This document shows positions 1 through 14,646 of a stretch of DNA of 64,000 nt, piece by piece. Under the pieces are notes generated by a model, which saw only the letters and a program-made list of their open reading frames with translations, made no database searches and was not told the origin of the DNA. The position numbers were made by a program, and so were the translations under genes. Position 1 is the first letter of the stretch; the number at the start of each line of letters is the position of its first letter. The stretch comes from Alnus glutinosa (lineage: Eukaryota > Streptophyta > Magnoliopsida > Fagales > Betulaceae): the NCBI RefSeq assembly GCF_958979055.1, contig NC_084898.1, forward strand, positions 816,001-880,000. Direction: 5' to 3'.

Positions 1-197
1 AAGATGATCTTAAACTATTTCCCTCTATCTTTGCAAGATGACAAGGGAGATGGACAATAGTTCTTTTATTCTTTGTTTAATGTTCTTCAATAAATTATTA
101 TGGTTAGGATCTTTATCCAAATGAAAAAAGTGGATCAAAGCACTGGATTTGCAAATGGGAAACCCATATATTTAATATTTGCCCATCGATCATACAG

Positions 198-308
198 GTT
201 GCTGACTCGTGGGAATCCCTGGATGGATGGCTCGATGCAATCCGTCTAGTTTACACAATTTATGCACGTGGTAAGAGTGATGTTCTGGCAGGTATCATAA
301 CTGGCTGA
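198..308 (+). CDS. 3'-terminal exon of an unidentified gene
   Basis: An AG acceptor after a pyrimidine-poor tract (ends 197) opens a 36-codon frame ending in TGA at 306-308. The peptide looks like real protein: it starts [20 protein letters not shown] and ends [12 protein letters not shown]. The segment just before it in the window has no matching upstream exon that I can join with confidence, so the gene body lies mostly left of the window. I do not recognise the family. The gene is convergent with the YSL1 gene. Bases 1-57 also contain a short open frame that may belong to the same transcript. Confidence 0.5.
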   Translation, partial: VADSWESLDGWLDAIRLVYTIYARGKSDVLAGIITG

Positions 309-1559
309 TCATTTTATTAGATTTATCACCAGGGCAATGCTTTTTGTTGTGATGATTTACAATTTATGTATTGAAACTTGGTTGTTCGAATAAAACTATT
401 ATATATCATAGAATTTTTGGGACACTTATCTTGTTTAATCCAATTTGGCTTTACTCATTTCTTCAGCTGGTTTTAATTTTTGTTTGTCTGATATATACCC
501 TTCTATTATTAGCTCTCACCCCCGTTTATAGAAAGCATCCATTTTATTTGTTTGGAGTAATCAGGACATACCGCGGATAGGATCGATTATTACCTTCTAC
601 AACAGTCCAATTGGACTCCCAAAACAATACATAAGCTCTATTTTGTTTGAAGTCCCATACATAGATGTGTGCATCCCGTCCCCTACCTGGCTCTAATTGG
701 TTTGAGCAAGCAAGGGGGAGGGAAAAGCTCCTCAATTCTTCAGGATTGGGATGGGTCGATCAACTCTATATGTATTCCTGGTTTCAGTTTGGTTTTAGAG
801 CTTTTGCTGTTGTGTTCAGGCACTCGTTTAAAGAAAGCCTCTTTTCCTTTTTCTTTTTCTCCCATAGTTGTCTCCTCGTTATTGCATGTGCTATTCGGTC
901 AGATCGTGACCCAAGGGTGGCAATTCGGGTTCATAGGTTGGGTTTGTGTCGTGTCGTGTCATGTCAAGTCATGTCAAGTCATGAGTATACGACTATATGG
1001 GTTAACCTGAATCCGATTTATTTAATTAATCTGGTTAAATCTCTCAACTCCAAAACTACTTGTTTAAATAAGCGGTTGACACGTCATAACTTACAGAATT
1101 AGTTTAATAAACAAATTGTGTTGGATTGACTTAAGCACGACCAGTTTCAACCAATTTAATATAAATATGCTAAGTTAATCCAAATACTTGATCTGACCTA
1201 ACTAACACAATTTCATATCTTATATATTAATTATACACATTCACAATTAGATTTATTGACAAAATCAATTTGAAAAATGTAAGTCCATAACCATAATTAA
1301 TAAACATAACATAACTTCTCATTGCGTATCCAATTAAAATAAGTTTAGAGTCCAATAAGTTTATTTAAATAAAAGACAGATAGATAGTAATATAGAAAAT
1401 AAGATTACATTCCAACAAATAACATGATAAAACCTTTTAACTAAACCTCAACATTAGTTACTAACAAAATTGGAAGTAGATAGAGTTGAAGGGTTTGGTA
1501 GAAGACTCCGAACGGTGGTGGTTGCAGTCATGCTTGTGGTCACGATAGTTGTAGTCGAT

Positions 1560-1600
<41 letters not shown>

Positions 1601-2009
1601 GAAAGCCTGAAAACAGCACAGCGAGAATAAAGTGGTTTCATGTATGCGGGTTACGCGAGTTGACTCGCATTTGACTTATTTATTAATCGTATTTAATCGG
1701 CTTGGCCCTCGTTTTGATCTGAACCGTATTACATTAAACACTGACCCTTTAATTTTATGTCGTATTCGTGTTGGATTTGCGGGTCATGTCAAGCATTGTC
1801 GGCCCTACTGAACTCCAAAAAAAAAAAAAGAGAGATAAGGACAACGGAACGCCATAAGATGCATTTTTATTGTTGTTTGAGAACTGTTCGAGACTGCACA
1901 TATCACAGGTATATGATGTTATTTGCACCTGGCACTAGTAATCTAAATCAGGGATAACCCTAGCCGTATATTATTACCTTTCTCCCTACAAATCCTTTTA
2001 GAGCTTTTT
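309..2009. other. Intergenic spacer with degenerate repeat and (GA)n
   Basis: No gene is supported here. Bases 309-900 are probably 3' UTR and downstream DNA of the left-edge gene. About 914-1805 is rich in GGGTT/GTGTCGTGTC and CGGGTCATGTC words and reads as one degenerate repeat. It starts GGGTGGCAATTCGGGTTC and ends near CGGCCCTACTG. Related words recur at 5230-5440 (YSL1 intron) and 39340-39600 (kinase intron). A pure (AG)n run lies at 1565-1598. Confidence 0.5.
1565..1598. repeat. (AG)17 microsatellite
   Basis: Uninterrupted AG dinucleotide run of about 17 units inside the degenerate repeat at 914-1805. Confidence 0.9.
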
Positions 2010-5000
2010 CTAGGAAGGCACAAATTTCATGCAGATGGGAGGATTTATTTTGGCCAAAGCTAGAACCGCAGCAGGAAGTGTCCAAAGCCCCTCCCCACAA
2101 ATTAATCCAGAAGCAACTGCAGGAATCATCAACTCAGCCTTCTTGGAGTTGATCTTGTGCCACACAAACACAATCAAAGTCCCAAGGCACATATCAATTG
2201 CAAAGTATGCCCCAACTAAAAAAGGTATAGCCATGACCATAGGAAGGGGAATAAATTTTCCGACCTTCTGCGGCGACAGATCTCTCACCACGTTGGCTCC
2301 CACCGCAAAGGCGAAGAAGCCATAACAAAGTTGCAGGCAGTGTTGAGGGAGAGCAGAGAAGCCTTCAACACCTAGAATTGCCATGTTTCTGTAGATCAAT
2401 GCATAAGGAGCTTTGAACTCTCCATTAGGGTTTCCCACATCAAATGCCTTGTAGAAAAGGAAGAAGCTCAGAGGAGCTGTTAGGCAGCCTAGCGCCGTGC
2501 CAATGGCTTGGTTCAAGAACATTGCTCTAGGGGAAGTGAAAGTCAGATGGGCTGTTTTGAAATCCTGCATCAGAATGCAAGCCACAGAAACAACAGATTT
2601 GATGAGACCACAACCAACTAGACCTGCCACCAGACCGTCTTCTTTTCCGCTCAACGCAGCCAGGACGAAGAGGGCTACTTTGCCATAATTATAGGCCATG
2701 TTTATATCCGTGAGACCTGCTCCATAAGCATTGCAGAATGCTAGAGATGGAGCAAGAAAATAGGCTACCACGACATAGTACCATTTCAGTTGAGGGAACA
2801 TTAATGGGATCACGATTATGGACAAGATGGCGAAGAGGACGTATCCAACGGCTGCAAACCACATGGGAATGTTTTCTCTCAGGAAAATTTCATTCTGTTT
2901 CAAAGCTTCCATGGGTTTCTCTTGGCCATCCTCAGCTGCAGGGGAGAAGACGACTGTTAGAAATGGCATTGGTCCACCAGTCATCATCAATCTTTTCAGA
3001 ATCTAGTGTTAAATTACTAGCTGTTCCAAAAGTTTAAGCTACTAAATATTTTAATTGAAATACGAGGTAAACTTTTACTTTAATATCACGTTAAATTGCC
3101 AATTATCTCGAAAGCTTAAAATGATAGGAAAGTGTGAATTGAGTCCGGTGGAAACCAAAAGTAGCATGGAAAAGGAAAATTCAGAAGCTGCTGTAGATAT
3201 GCATTACCCTTGTCGTGGCCCTTGTTCTTCAGTCTGCCATGGATGTTAATGACAGTGCATGCCAATATCTTGATGAAATTGTAAATCCCATCACCTAGGA
3301 TCAAAGCAACGGAGATGAAAACCTGCCCAAGAAATTATTGTGTAAATGGGCGACCATGGGTAGCAGAGGAAGTAAATATGAATTTGGGAGAAAAAAAAAA
3401 AAAAAAAAAAAAGGGTTTGGAATCTCCAATAATTTGGGTAACAAATGTGAGGGAATTTATATGAGACTCACTTGTCAAAATAAATTATGGGATGTTCAGT
3501 CACCTATTTAGGTAGGTGGATCCTATATTCCTATATAGACTTTCTCATATTTGCTGGTTAAATTTGTAACAATCCATCCCAACGACATAATATTGTTCGC
3601 TCTTTGCTCTTCCGAACCAGATTTCTCAGAAGGTCACTCATCCCAATACTACTCTCGCAGAAGCACCCTTAATTGCGGAGTTATGATAAATTCATAGTCA
3701 TCACGGCTTAAAAATATGTTGTGTCAAGAATGATACGTTTTTGCTATCAATTTGAACAACAAAATTACTAAAAATCTCAATATGAGAAACAAACCTTGTA
3801 ACCATATAGGCTCTTCATGTCACTCTCTTGCAAGCTCTCAAGAAACCAATCTCCTTTAAGCCGTTCTATCAGCGGCCACATCATTCCATACGAGAGCACA
3901 GCTCCAAGAAGCAAAGATAAGTTCACAAGGTGGGAGCAAATCATCCCAGCCCCAACAAATGTCAAGCCAAAGTCGAAGTAGAATCTGCAAAATTCGAAAG
4001 CCATTTAATTAATATTTTTACTTCTTTCTTCTTTTTTTCTTTTCACGTGTAAGTTTAAATTATTTATTAATAAGTAAGAGATCAACACGTAAAATATTTA
4101 ATTAAAATAAAAATAAATTCAAAACCTTTGTTCTCTCCTATGATGTCATCTACTTTAGGATAACTTCACTTAAGGATACCGAGCTTTCACTATTTTTAAA
4201 AGAAGGTACTTGAACTTCAAAACGTCTCAATTTAGGGTATCCATTTTTTGAAAAGTCTCAATTAAATGTTCTTTGTTAAATCCTATCAAAATTCTCAAAA
4301 CACCGCTGTGTTTATTTTTTTAAAAAAAAAAATTAAAAAAAAATTCAAAGATTCAGGCATAGGTATTTTTGTAAATTCTGTTAAATTCTAACCAACTCCT
4401 AATCGAGACTTTTAAAAAAATAGATAACATAAATTAAGAATTTAAGTATCTCCTTTTAAAAATAGTGAAAATTTCGGTACCTTAAGTGTGAAGTTCTCCC
4501 ATATTCTTCTAATGATTAAGGTGGCTAGCATGTTGAGCTCAAAGAAGCAAAGAATAAAGCAAATACATACGTTTGCTTCCAGGCTCGCAATCCAAACGTG
4601 GGGAACTTTGCGAATCCACCACATTCTTCTCTCCCACTGAAAAACCACTTGAAGAAACCCCACAAGAAACTGACTGAAAAATATTTCATGAACCCCCGAA
4701 CTTGCTTCCTGCATAAAATATGTTTTTCTTAATTTCTGAGTTTTGATTCTTTATATGATTAAAAAAAAGTGAGATATACTGAGAAAGAGGTGTATGTACT
4801 TGGCCATCTTATCCCCCTGACTGTGGAAGCCATTGATGAGAACTGCAGTTGCCATGCCACTTGGATATGCTAATTGGAGGTCTACTATCATTATCTGAAG
4901 AACATTAATGGGAATGACATAAGCATAAAAGGGGAAAAAAATCAGATCTTTATCTATAGTACAGTGGAGGTGTGAATCCATTAAATTTGAAATGATTACT

Positions 5001-6798
5001 TCAGAAGAAAGAAATGCTCACTTTTCAATGATAACTTTGCTGAATTTTTCAGGCAAATTGTTATTATTATTTTATTATTATTTTTTTAAAAAAAAAAAAA
5101 AAACATTAACTGATCCTGGTTTGCTGCCATTATAGAGTCCAACACAAGTTCAGTTTAAAAAATTACCACCAAGAAGAAAGAAAATTGTCAAAGACTATAT
5201 AAAGTGTAGAGAAAGCAGTGATTTAATATGAGGTTTTAAATAAGATTGGTAATTTTTTACTCGACTTGTGAATCTGATACGAATCTAATATGAAATTAAT
5301 TGGTTAGGGTTAAGGGGTCTGTCTCATTTAATTAAAAAAGTCGGGTTAAAATTGACCTATATAACTAGTCTTATACCAATGTTTCGATACGGTCCGAACC
5401 CAACACGCGAATGCGAAGTGCCACCCATAATTTTGAGTTTGACCTGACTCTACAATTTATATTCATTTCAGATATGTAAAATTTTATGTATTAGTCTTGC
5501 TTATTGAGAAAAAAAAAAAAAAAATTAAAATATTATTTTTTAAAATCGTAGGTTAACCTTTAAAATTCTGTGTTTTCCAAAAAAATACTCTTTAACCTGC
5601 AATTTGGAAAACCAACTTTTTACGTTTTCAAATTGTAATTTTTTAGAGACACTTTTCAAATAATTCATTTTTTACAATTTGGATTAATATTATACTTTTT
5701 ACCTTCGAAATCACAATTCTAAACGTACTCTTTGACTTATCAAGTTATAGGCAACTTTTAACCTAATCTGTTCGGGAAAAAGTAGATGCACTATGTAATT
5801 TTTTAAGAAAGAAGATGAAAGAGACTGGACGTATACCTTCCTCAAAGGAACCAAGGCAAATAGACCAACAAAGCATACTAGATAGAGGTAGCCAGTCATC
5901 CAACCAAATCCAGGTTCCTTGACACTCCTTAAGGAGTTCCCCTCATTGTTGACTCCCGACAACTCATATGTCTTCTTGTTTAATCCCAAAAGATAAGAAG
6001 CAAATCCACCTGTAGCCCAAAAGAGAAAAAGTCATATGTTAGAGTACTATATCAAAGTTCTTGAAAAGGAGGCGAAAAGTAGGATAGAGTTGGGATTGCT
6101 GGGAATTCAAACAACAAAAATGAAAAAGTTAATATACGATTTATCTGCCAAAAAAAAATTTTGGGCGACTCATCTATTAATTAAACAGGTAGATCTTATA
6201 AAAACTCTTTCGTAATAATGCAGACAACAAATTGTTGAAGATCCAAGTCCGAAAAATGATTCACCTGCCGAGAAAAATTTTGAACGATTCGTCCATTGGA
6301 CATGTGAGTCTTATAGAAATTCTTTCATAATAATGTGGACAACAAATTGTTGGGTATCCAAATCCGAAAAAGGGAAGGGAAAAAAAAAATTAATATGCAA
6401 AATTCGAAATATTAAAGGCTCAAACCTCCAACAGCAATGCTATAGCATGCAACTGCACAAGTTTGAATCATGGTGTTCTCTTGCCGAGTGAAGGGCCTTG
6501 ATACAATCCCAGCTCTATGGAGGAGTTTTATCCATGTCCGGACGAAGACGAAAGCCAGAAGGGCAGCAGAGACATTAAGATTAGGAACTATCCCTGTTGT
6601 GAGGTTCAGCTTCATGGCTATCACGCTGTACATGGTTCCAATAATAATGCTCACCACTATTCCCCTCACTGTTATCTGCTGCGTCCAAGGCTGGATTCTC
6701 TTCGACCCCTCTGATAATTCATGGTCACCAGCTACTCCTTCTAACTGATGATCTTCCCTCTCAATCTCTTTCTTTTCTTTGGCTTCCTCCATGTTCAT
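2010..6798 (-). CDS. YSL1: YSL1-type metal-nicotianamine transporter
   Basis: Oligopeptide-transporter (OPT) family, Yellow Stripe-Like clade. Family members carry Fe(II)-, Cu- or Zn-nicotianamine across membranes in veins, leaves and seeds. Coding exons on the - strand, 5' to 3': 6798-6426, 6009-5837, 4894-4800, 4708-4571, 3984-3795, 3322-3208, 2935-2010. They total 2010 nt (669 aa plus stop), the usual YSL length. All junctions are GT/AG and in frame. Recognisable blocks are [20 protein letters not shown] near the N terminus, [76 protein letters not shown], and the C terminus [10 protein letters not shown]. The text matches Arabidopsis YSL1 more closely than YSL2/3 as I recall them (e.g. 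[27 protein letters not shown]). The start is the first ATG in frame with the acidic N terminus. TTTTCAG just upstream could be a 5' UTR acceptor. The gene looks intact. Confidence 0.93.
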
Positions 6799-6906
6799 TT
6801 CTCCCGCTGAAAAGCTTCTTTTGTTAGAAGAAAATTCAACAATGAGACAAACTAGAATGACAGATTTATAAGAAGAGCTGGAGTTTCCATGCACAGACTC
6901 ACACAA

Positions 6907-9900
6907 GTTGTCAAATGGTTCTTTGTCTTCTTTTAGCCAATATTAATTAGGCAGCGCGCTTTCCCACTGCTTAAACTGACCCTTACAGGTGAAAATATCT
7001 CAGCTACAATCTATATTTTATTTGATAAAAACAACTAAACAAGAAGAAAGATCTGTTAAACCATGTAAAGGAAAGAAGAAAACTTGGCACAAGTGTTTGA
7101 GATATTACTGCAGCCAGTATGCATGGCACTGAAACACAATATTTATAACAGAGATTGCTGTGAGTCTGTGACCTTATCATTGACTCTCTTTATTTCTGGT
7201 CCATGAGGTGGGTATGATAATGTTTTGGGTAGGAGAGATTCCTTATGGGGGAAGTGGATTTAACTCTAGCCACTGGTACTCTGTAAGCTACAATGTGTGG
7301 GTCAATCACTCAATAGTGGAGACAATGACAGCTGCAGTAAAGAACATCAGTTGATGGTTGTCTTGTAAGATAGTGGTCATGAAAAAGTTCTCAGGGAGAT
7401 TCTCTACACACTATGATCATCAGTTGCTTTGCTTTGCCATTCATAGTACCTCAAAATCACTGTTTAATAATGCCTGCCTCTCTTCACTCATTCAGTTCCA
7501 CTGTGAAATAAGCTTTTACACAGTTACATAAATAGATGTTTGAACTGTAGGAGGCATATGCAGTCTCTGTATTTGAACAAAAAGTCCAGAGTGCTCATCA
7601 CATCTCAATTTTAGGAAAATGTTTAAATATACTTGCGTTTCAAAGTGCTCATCAGTCATCGCATCTCAATTTTATCAGCTTTTAAATCGGTTATAATAGT
7701 TATATATATTCAGCTATTATTAAGTAATTTACCCCTCCAACAGAACTTTTACAGTACAATAAAAGCTTCATATCTAATTTGCTATAATAGACTTTCAACT
7801 GTAGGAACATGGACTAATATAATAATATTTAAATAAATGAAGATAGAAAGGTGAAAGGTGAAAAAAAAAATAGAAAATAATATTTAAATAAAGTAAAGGG
7901 TGAAATAGATAATCTTGCTAGAATTTGTATTGAAAAATGAGTAGTTAAAATAGAAGAGAGGGTTTTTTTGAGTAGCTAAAATAATTATTATTGCTGGAAA
8001 TGCTTTTAGGATGGCTTATAAATTGGCATGGTTGAAATGGTAAGTGTCACTAGATGATAATAAAATTTGAAAGATAAATTTAATTAGATAGTCGCTCATC
8101 ACGTGATAAGTATATGTGAATTATCATATCAATTTATAAAGAACATGTAGTAAAAATTGTAATACCACTAACAATGCTCTTTTATCATTTAACCCGTCTC
8201 CCGGCCAATTGATTAATTTCCATAAATATTGGACTTTTATTGATTATTTATTCGAAAAATACTTGGGGTGTTGTAACTTTTACAATAAACCCTTTACAAA
8301 CTGATATGAAAGTTCACGTGACATTGTCGCTAGTCACAATCAAATTTAATTATCTAGTAATTGACCTAATAAGTGTCACGTAAACTTATATATAAACTGA
8401 AGTGACAGTTCATAATAAAAGCCTCTTCACGTGTTTTGAATAATATCATCCGATAACTTTGATCTTAACCTAGACTTTCTTGTTTCTTGGATCTTTTGCT
8501 AATGACTTTTATGTCTCTCCTATGCATAGAGGAAATAATACTTGACCACTGATTGAACTTGGTTAATTAATGCTTCTAGAATATATATATATTCTAGAGT
8601 TGTCTATATATAAGTTGTAAACGTATCATTTAGCTAGATGAACATTTCATTGTCATGTATATTAAGTGTATAATAACGTGAAAGTTTAATGATTTAAGAC
8701 ATCTTAGGAGAAAGACAAGACCATGATTTATCTTATTAACGGCAAAATCCTTTTCAGAAAATAAAGAAAATGGATATGGTGTTTGTGTGGGCGAGATCGT
8801 GGATGCCGACTTGTCGAAAAGCAATGATCGTGGTGGATGGATCATGGATTGCATTTTCCGAATCCATCCAAAACTCAATAGGGCCGGATAAGTTTCAATC
8901 CTTTAGATAGGACTTCAGACCATCTAGATAGGACTTAATCAAAATCTTCCAATTTATTATTACATTAAAAGACAAAAAACAATGTGAATCCTAACTAAAT
9001 TCATAATCATTCATCCTAATACGATCGGATCGGATCGGACCCGATAATTCAGTTGATAACATGTTTGGATTCTGCCAACGGACACATGCAAAATGAGTAA
9101 AGACAATTGATCGAAGATTTGTCGACGGGAAAATTTTCTAATGATTAAGTTACGAAAGGAAAATCGGATGTCCTTTTTTTAAAAAAAAAAAAAAATAGAT
9201 AATTTTGGAAAGACTATGTATGAGAATATTCGGTTGAAGTTGTACATGAAATGGTTGTTTTACCAGCTCTCTCCTTAATTATGTGGAGTGCCCACCAATG
9301 GAGTATGGCCTTAGCCAAGTGCTATGCCGACCGGCAGCTGGTTATGGCCCCAACCAAATTTTCAATGGCGGGATTTGGCCTTAGCCAAATTCTTCGCTTA
9401 AAATTACAAGACAGTTGGATTGAAACTATGAATTGATTATTCTTTGTGCTATGATCCTTATTTCCTTTAAGCAATTATTATGTTGACACGGCCAGTCGAA
9501 CTACTTGGGTATATCTAGTCTATCATAGTCATTTTTTAGATTTTGGAATATTTTTTTGGTTGATTGAGTCAGAAATATTATTGATGAGAAGACAAAGATG
9601 GTGGCTGGCAAAAACTAAGGCCAACCAATACTTTTTGCCAATGCCATTTTCATGTACCTTTGTTTAGGCCATGCACTTTGCGCCACTTTTTTTTTCTTTT
9701 TATTTTTATTTTGTAAGTCCCTTAATTTTTTTTAGTTGACTTTGTGAGTATTATTTGTCTGTGAATGGAACCTATTTCTTTTGGCGATTGCTATGTAAAT
9801 AGATGGGTTGGCAAATCTACACCATTCCTCTTGCAGCAGGCTTTGTCTTTGCATGCTTTTTCAGTTTTAAATCATGGGCATATGTAAGGGCCACGTCAAT

Positions 9901-10500
9901 TTAATATAATAAGATAGTGATAAAATAAAAATGTTCATAGTCTTTGATAATGTTTGTTAGGAGGTGTCATTTTTTGTGTTTGATTGAAAAAAAAATATTT
10001 TATGGCACGTTTGGGTATTTGATTTTTTGAAATTTGAATTCAACTATAATTTACTCTGCGAATTTGGATGAATAACAGAGTTTAAATTGTGTTTATAATC
10101 ATGTTTGAGTGATAGTTGTATGAGAGTATTTTTTTCACAAAAAATTATAGTAGGAAATGATTAGAGTTATGAAAATTAGTGTGGAATAATGATTGAAATA
10201 ATTATTGTTTAATGCAAATAAATATGAATCAGTTATAAATAAGTAATTATTTGTTTAATATAAATAAATATGAATCTGTCATCCAATGCGTTAGCACAGT
10301 GGCACGACCCATAATTCTCGAAAGAAATAGGTAGCAAATTCCACAACCACCACCTCCTCCAACCACATTAGTCTCGTCATCTTCCTCCTCCGTCAATTTA
10401 GTAAAGCAGCCTTCACTATCTCGCTCTCTTCCCTGTTTCTCTCTCTCTCTACATACATTTTCTCTTTCACACGCTCAACTCACTCGAAAACGTTTCCAGT

Positions 10501-10535
<35 letters not shown>

Positions 10536-10995
10536 AAAGAAAACATTTAACATGTTAATCACGTCAATAATAATTGTTTACAAAGATAAGTAAGATCAGA
10601 ATCATATGAAAATGCTTTAGAAATATATCGACACTTTAAATATGAAATTAAAATACAAAAATACAAAACTTTCTTAAAATTATTAAAACTGTTTTTACTT
10701 TTTTTTAATTAAAATAAATAAATAAAAACTAATTCCACAGCTCATAGACGGAGACGGAGTAACCAATCGGTTCAGCTCGCCGGCGACTGCCATTAAAGCG
10801 ACTCAAGATGTGACGGCACTTGGTGGAGTAGAAGAATGGACAATAAAAGAGGAATAAGTATCGATGCTTCAAAGTGCATGAAATTTCACAAGATTTTCCA
10901 GCCGACAATATTCACCACCGCTAAATTAATCCTTTATGTCCATATCAAATCACATATCCAATCAAATCCAATGCAGACTAAAGTTAAGATTTAAT

Positions 10996-11026
<31 letters not shown>

Positions 11027-12595
11027 GACATTATTAAAGTATTAATTAAATAATTTAATCAATTTATAAGTTTTTACGATAAATTCGGTTTAACATGGTA
11101 CATGGTATTAGAACATAAATTTTGAGTTTGGACCTATAATTATACAATTTACTCATATTTTAATTAAATATTTTATTCGTATGTCTCATTTTTTTTTTTA
11201 AGGAGTTCATTCACACGTAAGGAAAAACGTTAAGTATTAATTAAATAATAAAATTTAACATTTTTTTATCAATTTAAACTCTTAAAATAAATAATAATTA
11301 TTACAATTGCATTACAAGTACAGGGACAAATAGGAAAGGTCATAGAAATCATACAATGAAGGAGACTTTGAATTCAAGAGAAAGAGAAACAAGAATATTT
11401 TTTTATAAAAATGAGATCCAAAGGTCAAATCCCTAAAAACAATGTTAAAGATTTGAGATGAAGTTTCCTCCGATCATATAAAAGAGAAACAAGAATATTG
11501 AAATCATGGGTAATCTTAAATTTATAGGACTTGACCTTTATGGTGAATATCCATAAGTTCCTCGCTTCAAATACACACACATATTTAAAAGAGTAATGCT
11601 ACACATTCTTTAATGTGACTTTCAAAATCATTATTAGACTTTAAATATATCACAATTAAATTTTAATTTAATAGTGATTTTAAAAATCATGCTAGGAATT
11701 ATAGGAGTTGGAGTGTGTACAATCCCCGTCATTGTTCCTCTTCTCTTCTTCTTCTTCTTTGTCGCTCCTCCCAACCGCTTGAAGCCCCTCCTCTTCTCGT
11801 TGTAGATTTAGCTTTTGAGGGCTACTAAGCATGTGGAGCAAGGGTAAAGCCAATATTTGGGATTTTGGAGGGCAAAATTGAGAAAAAAAAAATAGGGGGG
11901 GTAAAACTAAAAAAAAATAGGGGTAAAATTTTATTTTATTAAAAAAACTTTAGGGCTTGAAAGGCCCAAGTCCCCCAAGCTCGAGGCTAGCAGATCGTTG
12001 ATTTGGCCTAGCCGGACAAAGTTAAGGCTTGTGAACTCCACCATTCCTTCCAATCGCCTAAAGCCCTTCCTCTCCTCGTAGTACATTTAGCTTATGAGGG
12101 CATTGAGATCTGAGTATGTGGATATTTAGTTCAACCCGACCGAGTCAGACGTATTTTTATGAATGTGTCGATTTGGCTAATAGTTTAAATTCTATAACCT
12201 CTACGGAATACCATTGGAAATCAATACCCCATAAAAGTTAATTGCCTTTGCTAAGAGCTTAAGAGATAATTTAATCCAATATTTGATACCTAGGGTTCCA
12301 GCTCAAGTTTTCCGGCACTGCCTTGAGTGAGGGTTGTTGAACCTACTTTTGAAGTCCAAGCAGAGAAAAGTATTACGGGTTTAATTGATCGGACCTTCAA
12401 TTTTGACCCGTTTTAGAGTCCACAAAAAACACTTAAGAGGCTCACCCAAAATACCCCGTCTGAAAAATTGGGTTACACTGCCCATATTGCCCTTGATGAG
12501 CGCGGTCCAATTGATCATGGAACCAAAACCAGCCCATCTCATTGGTTCCGCCCAATTTAGTTTTAGCCTTTTAGGGAATGGTCAGCTTTTTCTTT

Positions 12596-12634
<39 letters not shown>

Positions 12635-14600
12635 CCAATGGTCTTAACGGGATCTTTCCATTTTAAATAAAATGTATACTATCCATTTCTATTTTATAGT
12701 CCGAATTTAAAGTAAGTGTACATGAAATCAATGTCGGCATATCTTTTAAATAAAGTGAAATCATGTACACTGTTAAATGCATTAACTTTAAATCCTAACC
12801 ATGAAAATGAATAGTATTTATTTCATTTAAAATAAAAATGATCTTATTCCAAAATGGTCAGCTTGAAGCCAACTGTTGAATTCTGTCTACAAGGGACGGA
12901 GAAAAGGCCATCATTTTTTAACTCTACTACAATGCCCCTTTTTTAAAAATAAAAAATAAAAATAAAAATAGATGGTCTAATATCTCTAGAGTTAAATTCT
13001 TAGTTTATTCCGTGTGTATGCCGGTAAGTTTTATAATACTTGTTAAAATGTTAATTTAAATGATTGAAATTACTATTTTTTATCAATTTAAATTTTTTAA
13101 ATAAATTATTAAATTTAACATAATATTAAAGCATGTGTCATGTATTTGAACTTTAGCTTAATTTTGATAACGCTTTTATTATTATTATTATTCAAAATAT
13201 AAAACACTACGTCAAACCATTTTAAACAGAATGCTTTAGAGGCCAACCCAACACAACACTCTCGTTTGTTGTTGTAATGCTTTTGTTTGTTTCCCAACCA
13301 ATCAAGACAAGTACGGCGTACATTGTTTTTCAACGCAAGTTGCCAAAAAGGCCAAAATGCCATAAATCAACGTCCCCCATCTCATATTTAATATTTGCAT
13401 TTTTTTTTAATTATTTTTATAAAATAAAAAAAAAAAAAAAAATTGAATATAAAAAGATAGGAAAAAAAAACTAGGGTTCATGTACGGAACCATCCAACAA
13501 GCAGTCAGCTCCATCGTCTCAGACAATTTTTGGCCCATGCCCATCCCGTCCGTCCGTTATCCAGCAAGCTGCAGCTTTGTTCAAGGTTGGACGGCACAAA
13601 AAATATTCAAAGTGCCAAATTTATTTTCAATTATTAAGTGGGCCTCCTCTAACGGAATTTTTGGAATTATTTTCAATTCCTTTTTCATTTATATCTTTCA
13701 TTATAAATAATAATGAAAGATAGACTTTTTAATCTCTCCCTGTTTCATTATGTGCCCATGAAGGCTCCCGCCAGCCTCCATGCTGGCGTCACTTTAGTGG
13801 TATTCTCATTTTTGCAAGTGCCCATCGTTCAGTTTAGTACGATAGTGTAAAAATATGCGTAGACAATTTCCTAAAATTATTATATTAAAACGATAAAAAT
13901 TTCTTATAAACTGAAATATAGGAAATATTTTTTTAAACTGAGAAGTATATGTTTTTTTTTTAATAATGTTTAAAAAAAAATGAGTTTCTCCATTTTAAAA
14001 AAACATATCACACTTTTATATACCAAGTTGAAAAAAATTTATACAACTCAATTTGTACAAAAATTTATATCCTTAATAAAAATGATGAATTATTATGTGA
14101 TAAAATCTTAACAATTTAATTTAAAAATAATTGTTGAAATTATAATTGAATTTTTATTCTGTTTGCGAATTTTAAAGTTTGACTTTTTAAAAAAAAAAAA
14201 TTGAATAAAATATAATTTATTTATGAAAAAATTGAATAAAGTATGATTTATTTTGAAAAAAAATAGAACCAAAATCATATTTTGTTTCTAAAATTTATTT
14301 GCCAAACACACCGTTAAAAGAATCCTGATTCGTTTTCAACATTTACTCAAATTTTAAAAATAATAATTAGAATCATAATTCTTTAATTTAAAACAATAAT
14401 TAAGATTTGAAATTTTCTCTAACATCTTAATTCAAATAAAAACCGAAAAAAGTCTGAGGAAGTATCGAAGTACCGTCGCTCCCGCGGCAAACCCAAAGAC
14501 TTGTCGAAGTCTCTGTCATGTTGGCCACGTCAGCATCACAAACCGCGTGCTCCCTACCCCCCGATTCAAACTCAAAGCCAAAACCAACAGCCTCTCTCTC
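6907..14600. other. Long intergenic spacer, 7.7 kb, no gene supported
   Basis: This is AT-rich spacer between the YSL1 promoter side and the 14.6-kb gene. Contents: three CACGTG hexamers (8100-8105, 8315-8320, 8428-8433); a 24-bp perfect palindrome at 8575-8598; a (TAA)n run near 10502-10528; poly-T runs at 10998-11026 and 12598-12632; a direct duplication of about 60 bp (11771-11832 and 12049-12106); and a GC-richer island at 10740-10930. On the - strand the island has a short ATG frame beginning MAVAGELNRLVTPSPSMSCG. I could not tie it to a family and do not call it a gene. The other open frames here are short and uninformative. Confidence 0.5.
8575..8598. repeat. 24-bp perfect palindrome
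   Basis: TCTAGA, an alternating AT centre, then TCTAGA reads identically on both strands and can extrude as a cruciform. No function is visible. Confidence 0.8.
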
Positions 14601-14604
14601 TCTG

Positions 14605-14613
14605 TATATATAA
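14605..14613 (+). promoter_or_regulatory. TATA box of the 14.6-kb gene
   Basis: TATATATAA follows a CT-rich tract and lies 34 bp before the ATG at 14647. With the usual 25-35 bp spacing, transcription would start only about 5-15 nt before the start codon, giving a very short leader. A 6-codon upstream frame (14622-14642) is in the leader only if initiation is further upstream. Confidence 0.55.
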
Positions 14614-14646
14614 CGCCGCTCATGATCTCTCCTTTTCATTGAGAAG

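Noticed and set aside
10740-10930. First exon of a - strand gene (MAVAGELNRL...)
   Set aside because: No donor, downstream exon or homology could be shown, so it is left as a GC-richer island.
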